In this document: positions 8,024 to 16,066 of the stretch, piece by piece
Position numbering within the stretch: the first letter of the stretch is position 1
How the letters are laid out: each line of letters begins with the position of its first letter
Source: Mycolicibacterium sp. BiH015
GTDB taxonomy: Bacteria; Actinomycetota; Actinomycetes; Mycobacteriales; Mycobacteriaceae
Assembly: GCF_027706845.1 (NCBI RefSeq)
Contig: NZ_JAQGCZ010000016.1
Location: 1-64,000, forward strand
Reading direction: 5' to 3'
DNA: 64,000 nt
Position numbers and translations under genes: made by a program
The notes under the pieces: model-generated
Database searches by the model: none
What the model saw: only the letters and a program-made list of their open reading frames with translations
Told to the model about the DNA's origin: nothing

Positions 8024-9367
8024 CTAGAACGACGCCACGGTGTGTGGGTCCGTCTTCGCTGCGAACGGCTTGGCGGCCGCGAAACCCTGCTCGAGGTCGG
8101 CGAGGATGTCGTCGATGCCTTCGATGCCGACGGCGAGGCGGACCAGGCCGGGTGTCACGCCGGTGGCGAGCTGCTCTTCGGGGGACAGCTGCTGGTGGGT
8201 CGTCGATGCCGGGTGGATCACCAGCGACCGTACGTCGCCGATGTTGGCGACGTGGCTGTGCAAGGTCAGCGCGTTCACGAACGCCTTGCCCGCCTCGATG
8301 CCACCGGCCAGCTCGAAGGCCAGCACCGCCCCGGTTCCCTTGGGCGCCAACTTCTTCCCGAGTTCGTACCACGGCGACGACGGCAGGCCGGCGTAGTTCA
8401 CCGATGTCACGTCGGGGTGCGCTTCCAGGAATTCCGCGACCTTCTGCGCGTTCTCCACGTGACGCTCGATGCGCAGGCTCAGCGTCTCCAGGCCCTGCGC
8501 GATGAGGAATGCGTTGAACGGGGACGAGGCCGAGCCCAGATCGCGCAGCAGTTGCACGCGGGCCTTCAATGCGTATGCGGGCGGGCCGAGTTCGGCGAAC
8601 ACGACGCCGTGGTAGCTCGGGTCGGGTTCGGTAAACCCAGGGAACCGGCCGCTTGTCCAGTCGAACGTGCCGCCGTCGACGATGACGCCTGCGATGGCCG
8701 AACCGTGTCCGCCCAGATACTTGGTCGCCGAGTGCACGACGATGTCGGCGCCGTGGCTCAGGGGCTGGATCAGATACGGCGTGGCGATCGTGTTGTCGAC
8801 GATCAACGGGACGCCGACCTCGTGGGCGACGCCTGAGACACCGGGGATGTCGAGGATGTCTATCTGCGGGTTGGAGATCGTCTCGGCGAAGAACGCCTTG
8901 GTGTTCGGCTGCGCGGCGGCCCGCCACGACTCCAGGTCGTCGGGGTTCTCCACGAACGTGACCTCGATGCCGAGCTTGGGCAGCGTGTAGTGGAAGAGGT
9001 TGTAGGTGCCGCCGTAGAGCCGCGCGCTCGACACGATGTGGTCACCGTTGTTGGCGATGTTGAGGATCGCGAACGTCTCCGCCGCCTGGCCGGACGCCAG
9101 AAACAGCGCCGCGACCCCGCCTTCCAGCGCGGCGATGCGCTGTTCGACGGTGTCCTGCGTCGGATTCATGATGCGGGTGTAGATGTTGCCGGTCTCGGCG
9201 AGCCCGAACAGTGCCGCGGCGTGTTCGGTGCTGTTGAACGTGTAGCTCGTGGTCTGGTAGATCGGCAGGGCCCGCGCATTGGTCGCGATGTCGGGGGTCT
9301 GCCCCGCGTGCACCTGCTTGGTCTCGAACGCCCAATTCGCGGCGGGATCGGGATCGGGTTCGGTCAT
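8024..9367 (-). CDS. metY: O-acetylhomoserine sulfhydrylase MetY (named MetC in M. tuberculosis)
   Basis: A 447-residue PLP enzyme of the Cys/Met metabolism family. It makes homocysteine from O-acetylhomoserine and sulfide. The PLP lysine lies in HSATKYLGGHGSAIAG near residue 215; other family marks are HAGQTPD, RALPIYQTTSY, RIMNPT and ASGQAAET. The final SVG-type substrate loop is LVRLAVGIEGIDD. It is the first gene of the metY-metX-methyltransferase operon. The ATG has a GGAGGAG ribosome site 7 bases upstream, immediately behind a hairpin that forms the end of the SAM-IV riboswitch leader. Confidence 0.95.
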   Translation of the reverse strand: MTEPDPDPAANWAFETKQVHAGQTPDIATNARALPIYQTTSYTFNSTEHAAALFGLAETGNIYTRIMNPTQDTVEQRIAALEGGVAALFLASGQAAETFAILNIANNGDHIVSSARLYGGTYNLFHYTLPKLGIEVTFVENPDDLESWRAAAQPNTKAFFAETISNPQIDILDIPGVSGVAHEVGVPLIVDNTIATPYLIQPLSHGADIVVHSATKYLGGHGSAIAGVIVDGGTFDWTSGRFPGFTEPDPSYHGVVFAELGPPAYALKARVQLLRDLGSASSPFNAFLIAQGLETLSLRIERHVENAQKVAEFLEAHPDVTSVNYAGLPSSPWYELGKKLAPKGTGAVLAFELAGGIEAGKAFVNALTLHSHVANIGDVRSLVIHPASTTHQQLSPEEQLATGVTPGLVRLAVGIEGIDDILADLEQGFAAAKPFAAKTDPHTVASF

Positions 9368-9382
9368 CGACGTACTCCTCCA

Positions 9383-9404
9383 TGAAACCGGGGGGCCCGT
9401 TTCA
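9383..9404 (-). promoter_or_regulatory. Hairpin before the metY ribosome site (likely riboswitch expression platform)
   Basis: An inverted repeat with arms TGAAAC and GTTTCA, plus GGG/CCC pairs inside, ends a few bases before the metY GGAGGAG site. Lying between the SAM-IV aptamer and the start codon, it probably controls ribosome access when SAM is bound. The structure is read directly; the mechanism is inferred. Confidence 0.5.
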
Positions 9405-9411
9405 CGGCGGA

Positions 9412-9530
9412 CCCGCGCTTGCCTTATAGCCGGGATCGGCTACTCAACCTGGTCGTCTCCCGGGGCACCCCACCGCGGTTGGAGGGTTGCCGGCCAGCAA
9501 GCCGGGGCTATTCGCTGGCACTCATGACCG
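9412..9530 (-). ncRNA. SAM-IV riboswitch upstream of metY
   Basis: On the minus strand the leader reads GGTCATGAGTGCCAGCG, then GCCCCGGCTTGCTGGCCGGC, AACCCTCCAACCGCGG and TGGGGTGCCCCGGG. This is the conserved core of the SAM-IV aptamer found in actinobacteria ahead of O-acetylhomoserine sulfhydrylase genes. S-adenosylmethionine binding should shut down the metY-metX-methyltransferase operon. The 5' edge is firm at about 9530; the 3' edge is approximate. Recognised from memory of the consensus, not from a covariance search. Confidence 0.9.
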
Positions 9531-9582
9531 AGACGAACTCTAGCGCACGCGGCGCGGACCGTGCCACCAGGTGGCTCGGTCG

Positions 9583-10416
9583 TCAGCTGATGGCTTTGGA
9601 GTCCGGGGTGGTGTGCTCGTCGACGAAGCTCGCGATCAGTTCGGTGACGATGTCGGGGGCCTCCAGCATCGGGATGTGGCCGACCCCGTCGAGGCGCACC
9701 ACGCGGGCGTGGTCGGGCATGTGGGTGAGGAAGTAGCGGTTGCCGCGCGGGGTCGGGAACACCCGGTCCTTCTCGCAGAGCACCAGCTGGGTGGGTGCGC
9801 CGAGGCTGGCCAGCTCAAGGAGGCCGGGCAGCCGCAGCGTCTTGACCAGCAGCTGGATGTAGGCGCTGCAGTGCGTGGCGTCCTCGACGAGTGCCAGCAG
9901 GTCGGCCTCGGACGGACCGTATGCCGGCCCGCTGACCGGAAGCGTCGCGAGCCTGCGGGCACCGGGCAGTTTCAGGATCCGGGGGCCGAGCAGGCGGGCG
10001 GCGATCAGTGCGGGACCGCCGGCGATGAACTTCAGCACGGTCTCGTACTTAGTGAGTGAGTGCTGTGACCACCCGCCGGCCGGGGCGATCGCGGTCAGGG
10101 TGCGGGCGCGTCCGCGGCGCTCCAGCTCGAAGCCGACCCAGCCGCCCAGCGAGTTCCCGACGATGTGGGCGGTTTCCCACCCCAGCTGGTCGAGGCGCCG
10201 TTCGATGTCGTCGACGAGCATTTCGGTGTGGAGCATCCACGTCGGCGACTTGGGGCCGCCGTGGTGGCCCAGCATGGTCGGCGCGAACACCTCGAAGCGG
10301 CCGGTGTCGGCGAGCTGCCCGCCGACCGTGCGCCAGACGTTCTGGGAGCACAGGAAGGGATGCAGCAAAAGAATCGGTTCGCCGGAACCCTGGTGGATCG
10401 GCTCTCGTGGTGCCAT
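9583..10416 (-). CDS. Alpha/beta-hydrolase fold protein
   Basis: A 277-residue hydrolase with an oxyanion strand LLLHPFLCSQNVW (near residue 20) and nucleophile elbow GNSLGG (near 90). The catalytic Asp is probably in CEKDRVFP and the His in GVGHIPMLEAP. There is no signal peptide, so it is probably cytosolic. The substrate is not apparent; lipase, epoxide-hydrolase-like or esterase roles are all possible, but the Ser nucleophile excludes the Asp-nucleophile dehalogenases. The open frame runs upstream into xthA; the ATG at 10416 lies just before the first hydrolase strand. It is transcribed toward the riboswitch and is not in the met operon. Confidence 0.85.
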   Translation of the reverse strand: MAPREPIHQGSGEPILLLHPFLCSQNVWRTVGGQLADTGRFEVFAPTMLGHHGGPKSPTWMLHTEMLVDDIERRLDQLGWETAHIVGNSLGGWVGFELERRGRARTLTAIAPAGGWSQHSLTKYETVLKFIAGGPALIAARLLGPRILKLPGARRLATLPVSGPAYGPSEADLLALVEDATHCSAYIQLLVKTLRLPGLLELASLGAPTQLVLCEKDRVFPTPRGNRYFLTHMPDHARVVRLDGVGHIPMLEAPDIVTELIASFVDEHTTPDSKAIS

Positions 10417-10486
10417 GGGGCGACGATAAGGTGATACCGCCGGTACCGCAAGAACCAGTGGCGCGGTTCGGTTAGGGTCTGCGGAC

Positions 10487-11299
10487 GTGACGCGTCCCAT
10501 CACGGTGAGCACGATCAACGTCAACGGCATCCGCGCCGCGGTCAAGGAGCGGTCCACCGAGAACCTCGGGATGCTGTCCTGGTTCAAAGAGACCACGGCC
10601 GACGTCGTGTGCCTGCAGGAGACGCGCGCCGACGACGAGCAGCTGGCTGACGCGTTGGCGCCGGTGCTCGCAGACGGCTGGCATCTGGCGTCGGCCGAGC
10701 CGTCCGTCAAAGGTCGCAACGGTGTGGCGGTGCTCTCGCGCACCCCGATCAGTGACATCAGGATCGGTTGCGGCGCAGAGGAATTCGCGACGCACGGACG
10801 CTACGTCGAGGCGGATACGGCCAGGCTGACGGTGGGCAGCGTGTACTTCCCGACCGGCGAGGCAGAAACGGATCGGCAGCGGGAGAAGGAACGGTTCATG
10901 GCGGCGGTGGCGGCGCGGATGGCTGTGCTGCTGGCGGCGGGGGAAGACGCGGTGCTCTGCGGCGATTGGAACATCGCCCATACCGAGAACGACATCAAGA
11001 ACTGGAAGGGCAACATCAAGAAGGCGGGTTTCCTGCCGCAGGAGCGGCAGTGGCTCACCGACCTGCTGGGCACCGGGTGGGTGGACGTGGTGCGCGCGGC
11101 GCATCCCGGCGTCGCGGGGCCCTACGCGTGGTGGTCATGGCGCGGCAAGGCGTTCGACAACGACGCCGGCTGGCGCATCGACTATCACCTGGCAACGCCC
11201 GCGCTGGCGGGTCGCGTCGTGTCCGTGACCACCGAACGGCCGTCGGCCTATGCGCTGCGGTGGTCGGACCACTGCCCGGTGACAGTCGTCTACGGCTGA
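10487..11299 (+). CDS. xthA: Exodeoxyribonuclease III (AP endonuclease family)
   Basis: A 270-residue endonuclease/exonuclease/phosphatase-fold enzyme of base-excision repair that cleaves DNA 5' to abasic sites and trims 3' ends. Metal and catalytic residues are all visible: INVNGIRAA (Asn), CLQETRADD (Glu), GDWNIAHTENDI (Asp, Asn), DNDAGWRIDYHLA (Asp) and WSDHCPV (Asp-His). Its length matches the family. It starts at GTG. Family A repeat begins 3 bases after its stop and fills the gap to the convergent lipase-like gene. Confidence 0.94.
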   Translation: MTRPITVSTINVNGIRAAVKERSTENLGMLSWFKETTADVVCLQETRADDEQLADALAPVLADGWHLASAEPSVKGRNGVAVLSRTPISDIRIGCGAEEFATHGRYVEADTARLTVGSVYFPTGEAETDRQREKERFMAAVAARMAVLLAAGEDAVLCGDWNIAHTENDIKNWKGNIKKAGFLPQERQWLTDLLGTGWVDVVRAAHPGVAGPYAWWSWRGKAFDNDAGWRIDYHLATPALAGRVVSVTTERPSAYALRWSDHCPVTVVYG

Positions 11300-11302
11300 C
11301 CC

Positions 11303-11373
11303 CTCGCACCGCGAGCGCGCGCGTCTGCTCGCCGACGCGCCGCAATTTCCGGCATTTCGCGCGCGCTCACGCG
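11303..11373 (+). repeat. Intergenic repeat family A, copy 1
   Basis: Starts CTCGCACCGCGAGCGCGC and ends GCGCGCGCTCACGCGG, with GCGAGCGCGC / GCGCGCTC outer arms and a CGCCGCAATTTCCGGCATTT core. It fills the convergent gap between xthA and the lipase-like gene and includes that gene's stop codon. Four more copies lie at 47279, 58056, 61748 and 62773. Confidence 0.85.
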
Positions 11374-12374
11374 GCGTCGATCGCCCCTCGAACCACGTCG
11401 AACACCCGCGGATCCCACGTCAGGCCCGTCTCCCAGGGCAGGCCCGCCTCGTTGGACACGTAGATGCTGTGCGTGTCGTCGAACGTGAACATCCGCCGGT
11501 TCGGGAGCACGCGCGCGCTGATGTCGGTGGCCAGGGCACTGCGCTGCGCCACGATGCCGTCGTTGGGCCACACGGTCGGATTCGCCGGGCTCGACGGCGC
11601 GGCGAAGCGGTTCCCGGCGATCAGCGTGACCGGTATCCGGTCCAGCACGCCGGCCTGGTACTCGTTCCACCCGTCGGGGCCCATCAGGAAGGCCTGATTG
11701 ACCTCGCGCCCCGATCCGGCCATCAACCGCTGCACTTCGGCTTTCATGCCGTCCATCGCGACCTCGCAGAACCGGTCGCCGAGGCAGTCCGCTTTGGCAG
11801 TGATGCCGTTGGCGTAGTCCGACAGGTACGAGCCCTGCCACGGCGTGCCGATCGTCGTCAGCGATCTGATCCGGATCGGCGAGCCGAGGCCCTGCAGGAC
11901 GCGGAACGCCGCCCGCGAGTACAGCCCGCCCATGGAATGGCCGACGACGTCGATCTCGTCGACGCCGTAGTTGTCGCGCAGGTGGGTGAAGAACCGGGCG
12001 AGATGTTCGCCCGCCGTGTCGATGCTGCCGGTGGAGTTGACGGTCATGTTCTCGGGCAACGTGATCGGGCAGTCCCCGAAGGCACCGAAACCGCCCTGGT
12101 CGACGACAGGGCCGCGGCCGGCCATCGCGGGCGAGGTGAAGACCCGGTAGCCGTGGGCCAGCAGATCCTGTCGCAGAGCCGTGTCGGTGTTGCCCGCCGC
12201 CAACCCGGACGCGCACGCCTGGTCGGGGGTGGTGAACGGGGTCGTCGCGTCGCCGCCTGACACGATGACGACGGCGCGGGTCGCGGGCCGCGGTGTGGCG
12301 GAGGCGGTTCCGGCGCCGATCAGGGAAGCGAGCGTGACGGCGGCGATAGCGGCCGCGAGCGAGGATTGACGCAC
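11367..12374 (-). CDS. Secreted lipase-like alpha/beta hydrolase
   Basis: A 335-residue exported hydrolase. Residues 1-27 are a Sec signal peptide with a short basic start, a long Ala-rich core and TASATP as the likely cleavage site. The nucleophile elbow is GHSMGG (near residue 150), as in bacterial triacylglycerol lipases and PGAP1-like esterases. TIGTPWQGS and the late DDTHSIYV (probable catalytic His) fit. Two Cys near residues 53 and 101 and two near 200 could form disulfides. It starts with GTG. The last codons and stop lie in repeat A copy 1. Confidence 0.85.
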   Translation of the reverse strand: MRQSSLAAAIAAVTLASLIGAGTASATPRPATRAVVIVSGGDATTPFTTPDQACASGLAAGNTDTALRQDLLAHGYRVFTSPAMAGRGPVVDQGGFGAFGDCPITLPENMTVNSTGSIDTAGEHLARFFTHLRDNYGVDEIDVVGHSMGGLYSRAAFRVLQGLGSPIRIRSLTTIGTPWQGSYLSDYANGITAKADCLGDRFCEVAMDGMKAEVQRLMAGSGREVNQAFLMGPDGWNEYQAGVLDRIPVTLIAGNRFAAPSSPANPTVWPNDGIVAQRSALATDISARVLPNRRMFTFDDTHSIYVSNEAGLPWETGLTWDPRVFDVVRGAIDAA

Positions 12375-12550
12375 GGGTCAACGGTATTGGGGGCGGCGGC
12401 CCAAATGGCGCAGAATGCGCGCAGCCGCCGTCGGTGTCGTCCCCCGGGATGGCCCGGGCGAACGGTGCGTGACTCCTGAGGAGCGCACGGTCTTTCTGCC
12501 GCCTGACCCCGGGATGACGGCGCGGATGCGAGTGGAAAGATGGTCTCACC

Positions 12551-13564
12551 ATGAGCAACACACCCAGGCCCGTCGTCTTCTCGGGCGCACAACCGACGTC
12601 TGACTCGCTGCATCTGGGAAATGCGCTGGGCGCGGTGAGCCAGTGGGTGAGCCTGCAGGACGGCTACGACGCCTACTTCTGCGTCGTCGACCTACACGCC
12701 ATCACGGTTCCGCAGGATCCCGCGACGCTGCGCAAGCGCACCCTCGTCACCGCGGCGCAGTACCTCGCGCTGGGCATCGACCCGGCGCGCGCGACGGTCT
12801 TCGTGCAGAGCCACGTGCCCAGCCACTCCGAATTGGCTTGGGTGTTGGGGTGTTTCACCGGTTTCGGCCAGGCCTCGCGGATGACGCAGTTCAAGGACAA
12901 GTCGCAGAAGCAGGGTGCCGACGCCACCACGGTCGGGCTGTTCACCTATCCCGTCCTGATGGCGGCCGACGTTCTGCTCTACGACACCGAGCTCGTGCCT
13001 GTCGGCGAGGACCAGCGCCAGCACCTCGAGCTGGCCCGCGACGTCGCGCAGCGCATCAACGCACGGTTCCCCGACACCTTCGTGGTGCCCGAGGCCATGA
13101 TTCCCAAGGCCACCGCCAAGATTTTCGACCTGCAGGATCCGACGGCGAAGATGAGCAAGTCCGCCGAATCCGACGCGGGCCTGATCAGCCTGCTCGACGA
13201 TCCGGCCAAAACGGCCAAGAAGATCCGCTCGGCGGTCACCGACAGCGAGCGCGAGATCCGGTTCGACCGCGATGCCAAGCCCGGCGTGTCCAATCTGCTC
13301 ACCATTCAGTCCGCGGTGACGGGCGCCGAGATCGACAAGCTCGTCGACGGGTATGTGGGCCGCGGCTACGGAGACCTGAAGAAGGAGACGGCCGAAGCTG
13401 TCGTCGAATTCGTCACACCGATCAAGGCCAGGGTCGACGAGTTTCTCAGTGACCCCGCGGAACTCGAGGGCGTGCTGGCCCGGGGAGCGCAGCGGGCCCG
13501 CGAGGTGTCTGGGGAAACGTTGCGCCGGGTATATGACCGGCTAGGGTTCCTAGCGTCTCAATAG
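12551..13564 (+). CDS. trpS: Tryptophanyl-tRNA synthetase
   Basis: A 337-residue class I aminoacyl-tRNA synthetase that charges tRNA-Trp; it is essential. The HIGH-equivalent is SLHLGNALGAV (near residue 18) and the KMSKS loop is exact at PTAKMSKSAES (near 200). VFSGAQPTSD at the N-terminus, VGEDQRQHLELARD and the terminal REVSGETLRRVYDRLGF are standard. A strict GGTGAG-type ribosome site is missing, although GGAAAGATGGT lies upstream. It is followed after 16 bases by the BrkB-like gene in the same direction. Confidence 0.97.
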   Translation: MSNTPRPVVFSGAQPTSDSLHLGNALGAVSQWVSLQDGYDAYFCVVDLHAITVPQDPATLRKRTLVTAAQYLALGIDPARATVFVQSHVPSHSELAWVLGCFTGFGQASRMTQFKDKSQKQGADATTVGLFTYPVLMAADVLLYDTELVPVGEDQRQHLELARDVAQRINARFPDTFVVPEAMIPKATAKIFDLQDPTAKMSKSAESDAGLISLLDDPAKTAKKIRSAVTDSEREIRFDRDAKPGVSNLLTIQSAVTGAEIDKLVDGYVGRGYGDLKKETAEAVVEFVTPIKARVDEFLSDPAELEGVLARGAQRAREVSGETLRRVYDRLGFLASQ

Positions 13565-13580
13565 CCACACAGGGGGTCGG

Positions 13581-14621
13581 ATGACAGCGCAACCCGCGAC
13601 GACCGACCCCGAAGACAAGCCGGGCATCCTCGACAGGTTGCGGGCGCGCATGCCGTGGTTCGACCACGTCATGCGCGCGCAGGGGCGCTACAACGACTGC
13701 AAGGGCGACTTCTACGCCGCGGGCATCACGTACTACACGATTTTCGCGCTGTTCCCTTTGCTGATGGTCGGATTCGCGATCGCGGGTTTCGTGCTGGCCA
13801 GCCAGCCCGAACTGCTCGACGACGTGGAGGGGCGGATCCGCGCGACGTTCAGCGGAGATCTCGGCCAGCAGATCATCACCCTGATGGATTCGGCGATCGA
13901 ATCTCGCAGCACCGTCGGCATCATCGGGCTGGCGACCGCGGCGTGGGCCGGCCTCGGTTGGATGGCGAATCTCCGTGAGGCACTGAGCCAGATGTGGGGC
14001 ATGTTCCGCGACGAGGCCCCCGGCTTCATCCGAACGAAGCTCTCGGATCTGGGCGCGCTGCTGTCGACCTTCGTGGCCATCGTGGTCACGCTCGCGCTGT
14101 CCGCACTGGGAAACTCGTCGGTGATGGAAAACGTGTTGAACTGGTTGGGTTTTCCGGACTCGCCGGTGCTGTCGGTGGTGCTGCGGATGGCCTCGATCGC
14201 GGTGTCGATTCTGGTGTCGTGGCTGTTGTTCACATGGATCATCGCCAGGCTGCCCAGGGAGTCGATCAGCTTTCGCAGCAGCGTGCGTGCGGGGTTGCTG
14301 GCCGCTGTCGCGTTCGAGGTGTTCAAATTGGTTGCGTCGATCTACCTGCGGTCGGTGCTGACCGGGCCCGCCGGTGCGACGTTCGGCCCGGTGCTCGGCC
14401 TGATGGTCTTCGCCTACATCACTTCTCGGCTCATCCTGTTCTCGACGTGCTGGGCGGCGACGACGCCGGAGAACATGCGCGAGGACGAGGTTCCCGCGCC
14501 GCCGCCCGCGATCATCAACAACCGCGTCGTCGCCCGGCCGGGTCTGCAGATCTGGCAGGCTGCCGCTGCAGCCGCTGTGGGAGCGCTTGGTGCGCTGAGC
14601 TTTTCGCGACGGAGACGCTAG
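13581..14621 (+). CDS. YihY/BrkB-family inner membrane protein
   Basis: A 346-residue integral membrane protein of the YihY/virulence factor BrkB family. About six hydrophobic segments are visible between residues 40 and 290. The family motif DFYAAGITYYTIFALFPLLM is near residue 45 and FKLVASIYLRSVLTGPAGATFG near 245. The function is unproven; once misnamed ribonuclease BN, the family has no nuclease motif. It lies 16 bases behind trpS and is probably co-transcribed. Its last 4 bases overlap the convergent dacB1-like gene. By position it matches M. tuberculosis Rv3335c. Confidence 0.88.
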   Translation: MTAQPATTDPEDKPGILDRLRARMPWFDHVMRAQGRYNDCKGDFYAAGITYYTIFALFPLLMVGFAIAGFVLASQPELLDDVEGRIRATFSGDLGQQIITLMDSAIESRSTVGIIGLATAAWAGLGWMANLREALSQMWGMFRDEAPGFIRTKLSDLGALLSTFVAIVVTLALSALGNSSVMENVLNWLGFPDSPVLSVVLRMASIAVSILVSWLLFTWIIARLPRESISFRSSVRAGLLAAVAFEVFKLVASIYLRSVLTGPAGATFGPVLGLMVFAYITSRLILFSTCWAATTPENMREDEVPAPPPAIINNRVVARPGLQIWQAAAAAAVGALGALSFSRRRR

Positions 14622-15844
14622 CGGGCCGGGCGTCGGTTGAGTGCCCGTGCGCCCATGATGAGGCTGAACACGATCACTGCGCCGATCACGCCGACGCCGA
14701 TCCGGACCGGCATGGCGTCGACGTCGGGAAGGACGGCGTTGGCATTCGTCTTGGTTGCCGATGCCGCAGTGGCGGCGTCCGCGTCGGTGCCGCCCAGCGA
14801 CGGGTCCGGTTCGACCAACGTGCCCACCTTGGTGCCCGGAGGGGACGCGAAGCCGTAGTCGAGCAGGCGCGCCGCCTGCTCCCACGGGGCGATCGGCTGC
14901 CGCGTGCCGCGCATCAGGACCGCGACCAGGCGGCGGCCGTCACGGTTGGCCGCGCCGACGAATGTCTGGCCGGCGTCGTCGGTGTAGCCCGTCTTGCCGC
15001 CCATGGCGCCCGGATAGTTCGCCAGCAGCTTGTTGTCGTTCTCGATCGGATAGCCGGCGCCGTCGCGGCCGGGGAACTCCGATGCGCGCGTGGCGACGAT
15101 GTCGGTGAAGACCGGGTTCTGCCAGGCATACCGGTAGAAGAGTGCGATGTCGTAGGCCGAGGTGCTCATGCCGGGACCGTCGAGCCCCGACGGGGTGGCG
15201 ACCCTGGTGTCTTTCGCGCCCAACTTGCCCGCCAGCACGTTGAGCTTGTTGAGGGTGGTCTGCATGCCGCCCATCTGCATGGCCAGCGCGTGGGCGGCGT
15301 CGTTGCCGGAGTACATGAGCAGGCCGTGCAACAGGTCGTTGACGGTGTACATGCCGCCTTCGCCGACACCGACCTTGGTGCCTTCCTGGGCGGCGTCTTC
15401 TGCGGTGCCGGGGACGGTCTTCATCAGCGGTAGATCCGTGATCGCCTGCATTGCGGTCAGCACCTTGATGATGCTGGCGGGGCGGTGCCTCCCGTGCGGG
15501 TCGCGGGCGGCGATGACGTCGCCGGTGTCGAGGTCGGCGACCAGCCATGCTTCGGCGGAGACGTCGCCGGGCACGGGCGGTGCTCCCGGTGCGGTGATGA
15601 CACCGCAGCCGGCCAGTGCGTCGCCGCCCATCGGCGTGGCGGGAACCGGAAGCGGCCCGGGAGTCGGGTCGCCGGGCTTGGGAACTTCGGACGCGTCGAC
15701 CGCCGGCGGCGTCGACACCCGGTACGGGCACGTGTTGGCGTCGACCGCGGGGTCGGGTTGGCCCGCGGCGACCGGCGCCATGGCCAGCATCGACGCCATG
15801 ACCAGCGCGGATGCCCGCGTCAAGACAGTCCGTGTGGTGCCCAT
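14618..15844 (-). CDS. dacB1: D-alanyl-D-alanine carboxypeptidase (DacB1-type, class A penicillin-binding S11 family)
   Basis: A 408-residue peptidoglycan carboxypeptidase that removes the terminal D-Ala from stem pentapeptides outside the membrane. There is a signal peptide at 1-28 and a Pro-rich segment to about 75. The catalytic triad is complete: SIIK (SxxK, near 128), SGN (near 190) and KTG in GGKTGYTDD (near 297). A C-terminal membrane anchor follows (GVGVIGAVIVFSLIM). The ATG at 15844 begins the signal peptide; the longer open frame has no signal-like start. It resembles Rv3330 in sequence and place. It converges with the BrkB gene by 4 bases. Confidence 0.93.
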   Translation of the reverse strand: MGTTRTVLTRASALVMASMLAMAPVAAGQPDPAVDANTCPYRVSTPPAVDASEVPKPGDPTPGPLPVPATPMGGDALAGCGVITAPGAPPVPGDVSAEAWLVADLDTGDVIAARDPHGRHRPASIIKVLTAMQAITDLPLMKTVPGTAEDAAQEGTKVGVGEGGMYTVNDLLHGLLMYSGNDAAHALAMQMGGMQTTLNKLNVLAGKLGAKDTRVATPSGLDGPGMSTSAYDIALFYRYAWQNPVFTDIVATRASEFPGRDGAGYPIENDNKLLANYPGAMGGKTGYTDDAGQTFVGAANRDGRRLVAVLMRGTRQPIAPWEQAARLLDYGFASPPGTKVGTLVEPDPSLGGTDADAATAASATKTNANAVLPDVDAMPVRIGVGVIGAVIVFSLIMGARALNRRPAR

Positions 15845-15947
15845 CGTCTGCGCACAGTAGGCGATCGGCGCCCGTGAGTCCGGGAGCCACGCGGTGACTG
15901 CTGGGGTCAGAGTTTCAAATGTGACTCGCTGGGGTAGCGGAGCCACG

Positions 15948-16010
15948 CGCCGGAATTGCGTTCCGTCAGACGTTCACTCGCAAAACCCCTGCCGGAATGC
16001 AATTCCGGCG
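15948..16010. repeat. Intergenic repeat family B, copy 1
   Basis: Inverted arms CGCCGGAATTGCGTTCC and GCCGGAATGCAATTCCGGCG, separated by 26 bases. It lies in the divergent gap between dacB1 and the metallophosphoesterase gene. Related copies are at 23332 and 26929. Confidence 0.75.
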
Positions 16011-16066
16011 CAGGTGGTTAGCCCAACTAGGCTGGTGGTTTCCTGTGAGCCGCGTAAAGGGCGTGC

